Shown here: in pieces, positions 31,815 to 39,114 of the stretch | Position numbering within the stretch: the first letter of the stretch is position 1 | How the letters are laid out: each line of letters begins with the position of its first letter | DNA from: Chloroflexota bacterium | Lineage (GTDB): Bacteria; Chloroflexota; Anaerolineae; Aggregatilineales; Ch27 | DNA: 43,114 bases | Direction: 5' to 3' | Assembly: GCA_019873685.1 (NCBI GenBank) | Contig: JAIOAT010000029.1 | Span: forward strand, 1 to 43,114 | Made by a program: the position numbers and the translations under genes | The notes under the pieces: model-generated | Seen by the model: the letters and a program-made list of their open reading frames with translations, nothing else | Database searches by the model: none | What the model was told of the DNA's origin: nothing

Positions 31815-32911
31815 GCGCCCTTCTCCTGGAGTTGCGCCCGCTTGGCTTCCACGCTCGCCAGCAGACTCTCAAACGACCGGGCAAAAGCCTCCACGCCCTC
31901 GTCCTGCAATTCCTGTGTAGCAACTTCCAGGTCGATACCCAGATCGGCCAGCGCCGCCAGTTGCGCCCGCGCCGCCTCCAGATCCGCCTCCAGCGTCAGC
32001 GCCGCGCGGCCATGATCGAGAATGGCATCCAGCGTGGCTGGCGGCACGGTGTTGACTGTGTGCGGCCCGATCAGTTCATCCACATACATTGTATCCGGGT
32101 AAGCCGGGTTCTTGGTGCTGGTGCTGGCCCAGAGCGGGCGCTGCACCCGCGCCCCCCTCTCTGCCAGCGCCTGCCAGCGCGGACCGGCGAAGATTTCCTT
32201 GAAGCGCGCGTAGACCACCTTGGAGTTGGCGATGGCCGTCTTGCCCAGCAGCGAAGTCGCGCCCCTGGCTTCCAGCAGTTTATCCACCTTGGTATCCACG
32301 CGGCTAACGAAGAAGGACGCCACCGAGGCCACGCGATGGGGATCGCCGCCAGATGCGACCAGGGCCTCTAGACCGTCCAGATAGGCGCCGGTCACGGCCT
32401 CGTACTGGCTCAGGGAGAAGATCAGGGTGACGTTGATGTTGATGCCCTCACCGATCAGGGTCTTGATGGCGGGGATGCCCGCCGGCGTGGCCGGGACTTT
32501 GATCATGACATTCGGGCGCCCCAGCGTACGGAACAGGCGACGCGCCTGCGCTACCGTCTCCGCTGTATCATGAGCAAGCAGCGGGCTGACCTCCAGGCTG
32601 ACGTATCCATCCAGACCGTCAGTCCGGTCGTAGATCGGGCGCAGCATATCCGCCGCCCGCGTGATGTCCTCCATGGCCAGCGCCTCGTAAATGTCGTTCA
32701 CGCTCGCGCCGCTGGCAATCAGGGCCTGCATCGCCTCATCGTAGTCGCTGCTCTGGGCGATAGCCTTCTCAAAGATGGTCGGATTGGAGGTCACCCCCAG
32801 GACACCCTGATCCAGCAGGGCCTGGAATTCGCCTGAGTCCAGCAGGCCGCGGCGAATATTGTCATACCAGATCGACTGGCCCAGGGCAGCCAGATCATGC
32901 AATATAGTCAT
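31811..32911 (-). CDS. tal: Transaldolase
   Basis: A 366-residue transaldolase of the longer (TalAB-like) class. 'GVLGVTSNPTIFEKAI' near residue 37 and 'PNVMIKVPAT' near 133 are signatures; Lys138 is the expected Schiff-base lysine. 'NINVTLIFSLSQY' and 'RPLWASTSTKNPAYPDTMYV' (read as two parts) complete the barrel. It moves a dihydroxyacetone unit between sugar phosphates. The ATG at 32911 has GGAG about 7 bases upstream; in-frame codons before it look non-coding. Coupled to pgi by a 4-base overlap. Minus-strand TACAAT at 32978-32973 may be its -10 box. Confidence 0.95.
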   Translation of the reverse strand: MTILHDLAALGQSIWYDNIRRGLLDSGEFQALLDQGVLGVTSNPTIFEKAIAQSSDYDEAMQALIASGASVNDIYEALAMEDITRAADMLRPIYDRTDGLDGYVSLEVSPLLAHDTAETVAQARRLFRTLGRPNVMIKVPATPAGIPAIKTLIGEGININVTLIFSLSQYEAVTGAYLDGLEALVASGGDPHRVASVASFFVSRVDTKVDKLLEARGATSLLGKTAIANSKVVYARFKEIFAGPRWQALAERGARVQRPLWASTSTKNPAYPDTMYVDELIGPHTVNTVPPATLDAILDHGRAALTLEADLEAARAQLAALADLGIDLEVATQELQDEGVEAFARSFESLLASVEAKRAQLQEKGA

Positions 32912-32994
32912 CAGGTTCTCCCGTTTACTCACTCTATACCTGCCAATACATGGCGCAGCGCGCCGCCCGGCAATTGTACCCGAAGCCAGCATCC

Positions 32995-33714
32995 TTACGA
33001 CAGGCCGTACACCGGGATGGCCGCGCCATGAATCGCCCGCGCCGCATCAGAAAGCAGGAACAGGATCACGTCCGCCAGCGCCTCCGGCGCGACCCAGCGC
33101 GAATAATCGGCCTGTGGCATATCAGCCCGATTCTGGGGTGTGTCAATCGTTCCCGGCAAAATGGCGTTGACGTTGATCCCGTACTGCTTAACCTCAGCGG
33201 CCATGCTTTCCGTCAGGCGGATGACCGCCGCCTTGGCCAGGCTGTAAGCCGCCATGTTCCGGCTGCCCTGCAGCGCAGCACGGGCGCTCACGCTGACAAT
33301 TCGGCCCTTGCGGCGGGCGATCATGTGGGGCAGGACAGCCCGGCTGGTCAGGAACATCGTCCGTACATTCAGGTCAAACAGGAATTGCAGCGTGGCGAGG
33401 TCTGTCTCGTGAACAGGCGTCCCACCACGATACCCCCCGGCAATGTTGACCAGCCCGTCAATCACCCCAAAGTGCGCCAGCGTGCGCTCGACCATCGCCT
33501 CAACTTCGGCCTCGTCAGTCAGGTCGGCTTTCAGCGGGAGGTAACGCTCCGGCTTCCCGGCAAGCTCCGGGAAGCGCTGGTCAAAGCTGGCGTTGATGGA
33601 GCGATCGACCAGGGCCAGCCGCGCGCCAGCCTGTTGCAGCGCCCTGACCGTCGCGCCGCCCAGGTTGCCTGTCGCGCCGGTGACGATAACGACCTGCTCG
33701 GCCAATGGGAACAT
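32995..33714 (-). CDS. Short-chain dehydrogenase/reductase (SDR)
   Basis: A 239-residue classical SDR. The Rossmann motif 'VTGATGNLGGATV' is at residues 11-23; 'NIAGG' matches the NAG motif; Ser143, Tyr157 and Lys161 ('YSLAK') form the catalytic triad. The substrate cannot be read from the sequence. It is the first gene before tal and pgi on the minus strand, 83 bases ahead of tal, and 23 bases after the phosphatase gene. The neighbourhood suggests a sugar or polyol oxidation role, but this is inference. 'ILPGTIDTPQNRADMP' is the usual SDR C-terminal lid. Confidence 0.9.
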   Translation of the reverse strand: MFPLAEQVVIVTGATGNLGGATVRALQQAGARLALVDRSINASFDQRFPELAGKPERYLPLKADLTDEAEVEAMVERTLAHFGVIDGLVNIAGGYRGGTPVHETDLATLQFLFDLNVRTMFLTSRAVLPHMIARRKGRIVSVSARAALQGSRNMAAYSLAKAAVIRLTESMAAEVKQYGINVNAILPGTIDTPQNRADMPQADYSRWVAPEALADVILFLLSDAARAIHGAAIPVYGLS

Positions 33715-33737
33715 GCTCTGCGCCCCCTTCCGATGTG

Positions 33738-34982
33738 CTAATCGGCAGGACGGCTCCGGCGCTTCCGCCGTTTCGGTGGCGTCTGGCGCGGCAACTCGAT
33801 CGTATCCCGGGCCTGCTCACTCAGCGGCGCACCGGGCTGTTCAGTGCTCGTCAGCGAAGGCGCTGGCGTGTCCATAACCCCGTCCTGGACAGACACGATC
33901 TGGATCACCACCACCGAGATGTTATCCTCTCCGCCGCGCTGATTGGCCAGGTCGATCAGGCGGCGTGTCGCCGCTTCCGGGTTGTTATCCGCCAGCACCA
34001 GGCGGGCGATCTCATCCGGGCGGACATGGCGAGTCAGACCATCGGTGCACAGGACGATTCGATCGCCGGCCTTGAGGTAGCGGTCGTACATGTCGGCGGT
34101 AGTGTCCGGGGTCTGGCCCAGCGCCCGGTAAAGCACGTTACGCATCGGGTGCTGTATAGCCTGCTCCTCGGTGATATGCCCGGCAGAAAGCAGCGCTTCC
34201 ACAAAACTGTGGTCAGAGGTGATCTGGTTGATCCAGCCTTCCTCGCCATCCACCAGGTAAGCGCGACTATCGCCAACATGGGCTACCAGCGCCCGCCGCC
34301 CATGCACATAGGCCAGCGTGGCGGTAGTGCCCATCCCGCGCAGTGTCGCATCCTCGCCGACGCGATCGATCACGGCCAAGTTAGCCGCCTGGATAGCCGC
34401 CGCCAGTTTCTGGCTGATCAGTTCCTCGGCCAGGCTGAGCAGGCTGTTGCCGCCACGTTCCTCGCCAACAAAATCCGCCTGCACGGCCTCGACCGTCAGG
34501 CGGCTGGCTTCCTCCCCACCTGCGGCGCCCCCCATCCCATCAGCGACCAGCGCCAGCAAAACCCCTTTACCCGCCCACAGGCCAATGGAGTCCTCGTTAT
34601 TCTCGCGCAGGCGGCCAATATCCGTGCGGGCGCTGACACAGGCGATCAACTGCGATTCTTCATCCGGCACAATCAAGGGAATGCCGCAGGCGACGCAGTA
34701 ACGGGCAGTGGGACGGTTGAACGTCCCGCAGGAAAGACAGGTTACCGGCTCCTGTAACCGCTGGCGCGAGAGGAGGGCCGTCCCCGGAGTCTCCCCCTCA
34801 ATATGCGCCCAGGCGTCGCCTTCCTCGGCGGAACGCATCGCCCGCAGGATCCGCTGGCTGCGACGACGCGCCTTGGGAGTCGCGGCGGGCTGCCCCTCCA
34901 GTGCAGCACCGCACTGGAAGCAGTACGTCGCGCGGTCAAGATTGGCGTGTCCGCAGACAACACAGATCCTGTGCGCGGACAT
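33738..34982 (-). CDS. PP2C-family Ser/Thr phosphatase with two N-terminal zinc ribbons
   Basis: A 414-residue protein. Ribbon 1 has Cys7, Cys10, Cys21 and Cys24; ribbon 2 ('CLSCG' and 'CVACG') follows near residues 82-99. The PPM/PP2C domain covers ~112-345: 'RENNEDSI', 'LVADGMGG', 'GTTATLAYV', 'HVGDSRAYLV', 'LCTDGLT' and 'GGEDNISVVVI' give the metal-binding aspartates and conserved glycines. Such soluble enzymes dephosphorylate Ser/Thr and antagonise Hanks-type kinases; no kinase lies in this window. A basic, Pro/Arg-rich tail ends it. It is followed after 23 bases by the SDR gene. Confidence 0.92.
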   Translation of the reverse strand: MSAHRICVVCGHANLDRATYCFQCGAALEGQPAATPKARRRSQRILRAMRSAEEGDAWAHIEGETPGTALLSRQRLQEPVTCLSCGTFNRPTARYCVACGIPLIVPDEESQLIACVSARTDIGRLRENNEDSIGLWAGKGVLLALVADGMGGAAGGEEASRLTVEAVQADFVGEERGGNSLLSLAEELISQKLAAAIQAANLAVIDRVGEDATLRGMGTTATLAYVHGRRALVAHVGDSRAYLVDGEEGWINQITSDHSFVEALLSAGHITEEQAIQHPMRNVLYRALGQTPDTTADMYDRYLKAGDRIVLCTDGLTRHVRPDEIARLVLADNNPEAATRRLIDLANQRGGEDNISVVVIQIVSVQDGVMDTPAPSLTSTEQPGAPLSEQARDTIELPRQTPPKRRKRRSRPAD

Positions 34983-35003
34983 GGTAGCTCCTTGATCCAG
35001 GTC

Positions 35004-35062
35004 CTGGCGTCAGGGCTGCACGTTACGGGGTTTAATTATCGCCTGACGCCAGTTTGCCCCAA
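35004..35062 (-). promoter_or_regulatory. Candidate promoter with inverted-repeat operator for the PP2C gene
   Basis: On the minus strand TTGGGG (35062-35057) and GATAAT (35040-35035) are 16 bases apart, upstream of the phosphatase start at 34982. A perfect 11-base inverted repeat (CTGGCGTCAGG, 35004-35014, and its complement at 35042-35052) has one arm between -35 and -10 and the other just downstream of the expected start site. This could be an operator or a leader hairpin. Confidence 0.4.
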
Positions 35063-35153
35063 TTCTAAGCACGGTAGAGGCGGCTGACAAGTGACGTTGT
35101 GCGGCTGGCCGGCTGGCGCTGTGTCGTGTTTTCCTTCCCCTGCCGGAGTCAGC

Positions 35154-35159
35154 TATACT
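35154..35159 (+). promoter_or_regulatory. -10 box (TATACT) upstream of the hypothetical gene at 35195
   Basis: TATACT lies 36 bases before the ATG. The -35 position is pyrimidine-rich (TTCCTT) and only a weak match. Confidence 0.35.
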
Positions 35160-35194
35160 GGGTGAAGGAGTCGCCAGACAGAAATGATGATCCG

Positions 35195-35989
35195 ATGAAC
35201 GAGCCGCTTCCTTTGAATCCCCGCGTTGTCCGTCAGGGGCTTGGCTGGGCGCAGAGCTGGACGGATGGCCCGATCCTCTGTGTGATCACACCCGAATCCA
35301 TCCGCTTTGCTGTGGTCAACGACCAGCGTTTTGTGGCGGGCTGGGAATGGTTGGAGCAAACCGGTGCGCCGTACCGCTTCTTTCTCATCCCGCCCTTCAT
35401 CGCCAGCACGCTCACCGGCCACAAAGCGTATGAATTCACCGGCCTGTGGGTGCGCACCAACCGCAACCATGTCGCCGTGACGGTTCAGGACACCCAGGGC
35501 GAATACGTCCTGCAATGGCGCTGGCAGGCGGCCAGCTTCCCGGCCCCGGCGTTCTTTGAGCAGATGGCTCAGGCGCCCGAAGAGACGGTAGAACGGCAAA
35601 CCTTTGTGGCGATCGCCGACGCCGTTCACCTGGCGATTGCCAACCTGGGGCGGCTGGAAGCGATCGAAGAATTCGACCGGCGGCAACTGGCCATTGTGAT
35701 CGATTTCGCCCCCGGCCACTTCAAGATCGATGGCCAGCCGATCACGCTGGGCGACGAGAAACGCTACTACTTTGACCCGCGCCTGATCATGCGCGGCCTG
35801 GAGATTGTGCGTGGTCGGCACATCGGCTTTGCTATTGCCCCTACCCCGATCCCCGGCCAGTCCATCCTGTACATGACCAGCGAACGCGACAACTGGCGGC
35901 TGTATTGCTCGCTGCTGAGCATCATCCCGGATGAGACGATTCACATCCTCAGCCACCGCGTGCGCACCATCCGCCGTCCGGCCTGGTAA
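35195..35989 (+). CDS. Hypothetical protein, possible sliding-clamp-like fold
   Basis: A 264-residue cytoplasmic protein with no signal peptide or membrane segment. It reads as alternating strands and helices. 'ITPESIRFAVVNDQRFV' and 'GYTP'-free segments resemble the strand-turn patterns of DNA clamps. 'FDPRLIMRGLEIVRGRHIGF' followed by 'GQSILYMTSERDNWRLYCSLLSI' recalls the last repeat of DnaN-type clamps, where the final strands pack on a helix. This is fold resemblance seen by eye, not a family match. No ribosome-binding site is obvious before the ATG at 35195; an in-frame GTG at 35162 is an alternative. Neighbours give no functional clue. Confidence 0.55.
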   Translation: MNEPLPLNPRVVRQGLGWAQSWTDGPILCVITPESIRFAVVNDQRFVAGWEWLEQTGAPYRFFLIPPFIASTLTGHKAYEFTGLWVRTNRNHVAVTVQDTQGEYVLQWRWQAASFPAPAFFEQMAQAPEETVERQTFVAIADAVHLAIANLGRLEAIEEFDRRQLAIVIDFAPGHFKIDGQPITLGDEKRYYFDPRLIMRGLEIVRGRHIGFAIAPTPIPGQSILYMTSERDNWRLYCSLLSIIPDETIHILSHRVRTIRRPAW

Positions 35990-36058
35990 GCCATCCCTGT
36001 GATGCACGCGCTGTTGCCGGGACGTCAGATTAGCTGCTCAAGACAGGATGTTCGGCAA

Positions 36059-36089
36059 TTGACACCGGCTCCGTCGGGCAGGCTATAAT
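36059..36089 (+). promoter_or_regulatory. Strong sigma70-type promoter of the NAGPA-family gene
   Basis: Perfect TTGACA (36059-36064) and perfect TATAAT (36084-36089), separated by 19 bases. It is the best hexamer match in the window. The predicted leader to the ATG at 36228 is about 130 bases long. Confidence 0.65.
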
Positions 36090-36227
36090 GCGCTTGGTAG
36101 CCGAGCCACCACCGGCAGACCCTGCGACCACATCTACACTGCCTACCAGCATATTGATTTGCCGGGCAAAGCCATGACTCTCTGGCGGCAACGCTAATCC
36201 TTCGCCTCTGGAAGGCAAGAACACCCC

Positions 36228-37859
36228 ATGCCTGACCTCACGTTTGAGCAAAAGCGGATCACCCACGCTGACGGCCAGTGGGCCGACGTCAGCATTGTGC
36301 GCTGCCCGGCGGGCAGATTGCGCTTCAGCGATCTCAGCCCTAGTCCGGCGCGCATCCGCCTGCGGGACGCCGCCTACTTTCGCTACAGCAAGGCGCGGAT
36401 TCGCGGCGAACAGACGCCGGAAGTAATCGCCTGGGCCTGCCTGGAAAACGATCGCCATGTCCAGCGCATGTTCCCGACCCTGAACACGATCAGCGAAGAG
36501 GGCGAACACTTCCTCAGCGCCAACGCCTTCATCACCTACTTCCTGCGGGAATTGCTGCGCCGGGGATGGCTGCGCTGGCGAACAGGCGACTGGTATGCCA
36601 GCGTACCCGCTCAGCACGCCGTCTGGGAAGAGCGGGCGGTGATCATCCTGCACTGGCTGATGGCGGAAAATCGCCTGTGGCTGGAGACCGGCCCACAGAG
36701 CACCCCGCCGGGCCGGACAGCCTTTGAAGGCTGCGATCCGCTGTTCCATCTCACGCCGGTTGGCCGCTGCGGCTACGTCCGCGATGCCGTGCGGGAACAC
36801 TATCCGGCGGCGGCCTTCAATTCCAGCTTTTTCCTGCTGGAGCGGGATGACCTGCTCAGCCACCACTCCGCCCTGGGTGATCCCTACGGGCTGCTCGTCG
36901 AAAACGGCACAATCATCCGCCCCCCGCTCTACCGCCGCACCACGCTCTGGCGCGACGCAACCGGGCGCTGGCAAATCGGGACGTTCGGGATGGAAGATGT
37001 GCGCCTGCACCTGCCCGGAGAAGTCACGCTCTACCCGGAGAGCGGCGGCGTCAAACCCGGTCGACGGGAGGCGCTCTTTGCCGTCAACCCGCCCGGTGAG
37101 ACGCCCGTGGCCCTCTATACCCGCCACTTCGGGGTTGACACAGCAGGCTATCCCATCGGCTACACCCCGGCCAGCAAGGGGCGCTTTGAGCTGACGATCA
37201 TCGATCGCACGATCACTGGCTGGCAGCGCGGCGGCAACCTGCTGATCCCCCAGAACGGGTTTGTGATCTCATTTGCGGCAGGGCGAGACGGTCAGCCGCT
37301 GATGGCCCTTGGCGACCTCAGCACCAATATCGCCGCCCTGCGTGAGTTGATCGGCGGCGGTCAGGTGCGCTATAGCTTCTGGCAATCGGACCACGCAGGG
37401 ATAATCAGCGCCCAGCAGGCCGGGCCGCAACTGATCGCAGATGGCGAAATCGTGCGCGATGCCAGCATCTTCGCCAGAGAGGAATACTGGATCAGCGCGG
37501 AAGATGCGGGGCAAGACCACCCTGGAATCGTCCCGACGGACTTTCCGATAGACCTGGAACATACACGGGCTGCCCGTCTGGGAATCGGGATTGACTCCGC
37601 CGGAAACCTGGTCGTCCTCGCTGTTTCCGGCACCAGTCGGGGCATCGCCCGGCCCGGCATCGATAGCGCCGGCGCCACTCTGCTGGAACTGGCCGGACTG
37701 CTGCAGGAAGCCGGCGCGGTGCAGGCGATCAACCTGGATGGCGGCGGTTCTGTCCAGTTGTTTGCGGAAGGCGGGCTGTACAACATCCCTGGCGACCGGC
37801 GGGGTCGCCAGGGAGTCGTTTATGAGCGTCTGGTGCCAACCATCGGGTTGATCGAATGA
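36228..37859 (+). CDS. Phosphodiester glycosidase (NAGPA-domain) family protein
   Basis: A 543-residue protein. The C-terminal part carries the NAGPA/exopolysaccharide-type signature 'INLDGGGSVQLF' (Asn502 onward), and the last residues 'RQGVVYERLVPTIGLI' fit the family's end. The domain covers ~190-543; 'AFNSSFFLL' near 205 also fits. Bacterial members cleave glycosidic bonds to phosphate, as in teichoic acid or uncovering of phosphate diesters. The first ~180 residues are unrecognised ('ARIRLRDAAYFRYSK', 'FPTLNTISEEGEHFLSANAFIT'). Family members are usually exported, but no signal peptide is visible at this start. It follows the strongest promoter in the window. Confidence 0.8.
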   Translation: MPDLTFEQKRITHADGQWADVSIVRCPAGRLRFSDLSPSPARIRLRDAAYFRYSKARIRGEQTPEVIAWACLENDRHVQRMFPTLNTISEEGEHFLSANAFITYFLRELLRRGWLRWRTGDWYASVPAQHAVWEERAVIILHWLMAENRLWLETGPQSTPPGRTAFEGCDPLFHLTPVGRCGYVRDAVREHYPAAAFNSSFFLLERDDLLSHHSALGDPYGLLVENGTIIRPPLYRRTTLWRDATGRWQIGTFGMEDVRLHLPGEVTLYPESGGVKPGRREALFAVNPPGETPVALYTRHFGVDTAGYPIGYTPASKGRFELTIIDRTITGWQRGGNLLIPQNGFVISFAAGRDGQPLMALGDLSTNIAALRELIGGGQVRYSFWQSDHAGIISAQQAGPQLIADGEIVRDASIFAREEYWISAEDAGQDHPGIVPTDFPIDLEHTRAARLGIGIDSAGNLVVLAVSGTSRGIARPGIDSAGATLLELAGLLQEAGAVQAINLDGGGSVQLFAEGGLYNIPGDRRGRQGVVYERLVPTIGLIE

Positions 37860-37863
37860 GGGG

Positions 37864-38226
37864 CTAAAGCTCGGCCAGCGCTTCCCCTTCGGAAGCAAAG
37901 GCGAACATCGGGATGGGCGAAAGGCCCCGTTCCCCCCGGCTGGCGCCCATATGCGCCACCGCCAGATCTGCGTGTTTGGCCACTACAATGATCTTCTTGA
38001 TGTTATCGTGGTAAAGGATGCCGCGGGCTGGTTGTAACGCTTTTTCCTCATAAACGGGGCGGAATTCGCCAGCTACAATCAGCAGGGTAACCTCCTGCTC
38101 AGCTTCGTCAAGCCTGGCCAGCACTTCCCGAAACATCGGCTCGGAATCCCGCTCGGCGTCCCAGCCGGGCAGGAAGGCCACCCGCACGACATCGGGCCGG
38201 GGCCGGGTTACTTCATAGGCTGCCAT
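37864..38226 (-). CDS. Small protein, possible SpoIIAA/STAS-like
   Basis: A 120-residue protein starting at the ATG at 38226, where GGGAGG lies 6 bases upstream; upstream in-frame residues do not look coding. The order strand-helix-strand-helix, with 'VTLLIVAGEFRPVY' (central strand), 'LYHDNIKKIIVVAKHADLAV' read in parts, and a terminal 'MFAFASEGEALAEL' (strand then helix), recalls SpoIIAA-like/STAS-fold proteins. In that group the last segment reads 'F..eeAl.WL'. Function is unknown. It lies convergent to, and 4 bases from, the NAGPA-family stop. The homology is suggested by pattern only. Confidence 0.6.
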   Translation of the reverse strand: MAAYEVTRPRPDVVRVAFLPGWDAERDSEPMFREVLARLDEAEQEVTLLIVAGEFRPVYEEKALQPARGILYHDNIKKIIVVAKHADLAVAHMGASRGERGLSPIPMFAFASEGEALAEL

Positions 38227-38406
38227 TGCGGCCTCCCTCTCTGCAGGTTTCCCTGGGAATGATGACGTTTGCTGTACTTTCTTCTGCCCCAGAGTATGCC
38301 AGAAAGCGCCCTGCCCTACAACCGCGAATTCCGCAGGGCACAACCCATACCCGCCAACCGCTCCGGTAGTGGCACAGGAGGTCATCTGTGGCACAGCGCC
38401 CTGGAG

Positions 38407-38973
38407 TCAAAATGGGGCAAAGATCGCTGCGCCGGGGTACGCCTCCAGAAGCCGCCGATCTTCCTGCAGCAGCCAGGGACGGGGGCGCTCCCGCAGATAA
38501 TGCTCGATGACATAACGCGAGAAGGGTGACAGATCGATGCGGTCAAATTCCTCCGGGGCGATAAAACGCGCCTGGCGCGTCTCCGAACCGTCCGCCGACG
38601 GCTCCGCCAGCGGATCCACAGTGCAAAGCAGACACACATACAGATCATTGCGGGCCGGACGGGGTATGCTGCGCAGACAGATCACCCCGACCGGGTTGCA
38701 GCGCAGTCCGGTCTCTTCCTGCACTTCGCGCACAATTGCGGTAGCGAGGGTATCCTCCTGCTCGATCCACCCGCCGGGGAGCGTCCAGCGTCCAACCGGC
38801 GGGATGCCCCGTTCAACCAGCAGCGCCCGCTCATCCCGCAGGATCAACGCCCCCACGCCAACCCCGATCTCTGCGTACTGCACCCAGCCGCAGGCCGGAC
38901 AGGCATCGCGCTCGCGGCCCCCGTCTTCGCGCCTGCGCGTCGGTTGGCCGCATTGCGGACAGTAACGCGCCAT
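38407..38973 (-). CDS. Nudix hydrolase with N-terminal zinc ribbon
   Basis: A 188-residue protein. Cys5, Cys8, Cys25 and Cys28 form a zinc ribbon of the kind found before Nudix domains in NudC-like pyrophosphatases. The Nudix box starts at 'GGWIEQ', continues into 'TLATAIV' and ends 'REVQEETGL'. Of the box G-x5-E-x7-REUxEExGU, the first Glu is Asp here; the catalytic REVQEE is intact. Nudix enzymes hydrolyse nucleoside diphosphates linked to another group; NADH, ADP-ribose and mutagenic nucleotides are typical. The ATG at 38973 is supported by a GGGGAGA ribosome-binding site. Confidence 0.9.
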   Translation of the reverse strand: MARYCPQCGQPTRRREDGGRERDACPACGWVQYAEIGVGVGALILRDERALLVERGIPPVGRWTLPGGWIEQEDTLATAIVREVQEETGLRCNPVGVICLRSIPRPARNDLYVCLLCTVDPLAEPSADGSETRQARFIAPEEFDRIDLSPFSRYVIEHYLRERPRPWLLQEDRRLLEAYPGAAIFAPF

Positions 38974-39050
38974 GACTCTCCCCTCTCGCTTAACAAATAC
39001 GGCCCCGGAACAACCTGTGCCGCCCCTGTATCCTGTAACCAGCCCCAGAG

Positions 39051-39056
39051 TATAAC
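39051..39056 (+). promoter_or_regulatory. -10 box (TATAAC) upstream of the ggt-like gene
   Basis: TATAAC lies 59 bases before the GTG start chosen for the gamma-glutamyltransferase. It would place the start site close to an ATG at 39070, which argues for a later start codon. The -35 is not clear. Confidence 0.3.
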
Positions 39057-39114
39057 GTCCGGGCGGTAAATGCAGTATGATTGGAGCCATCTGCACCGTC
39101 CGCGGGAAACCTGC

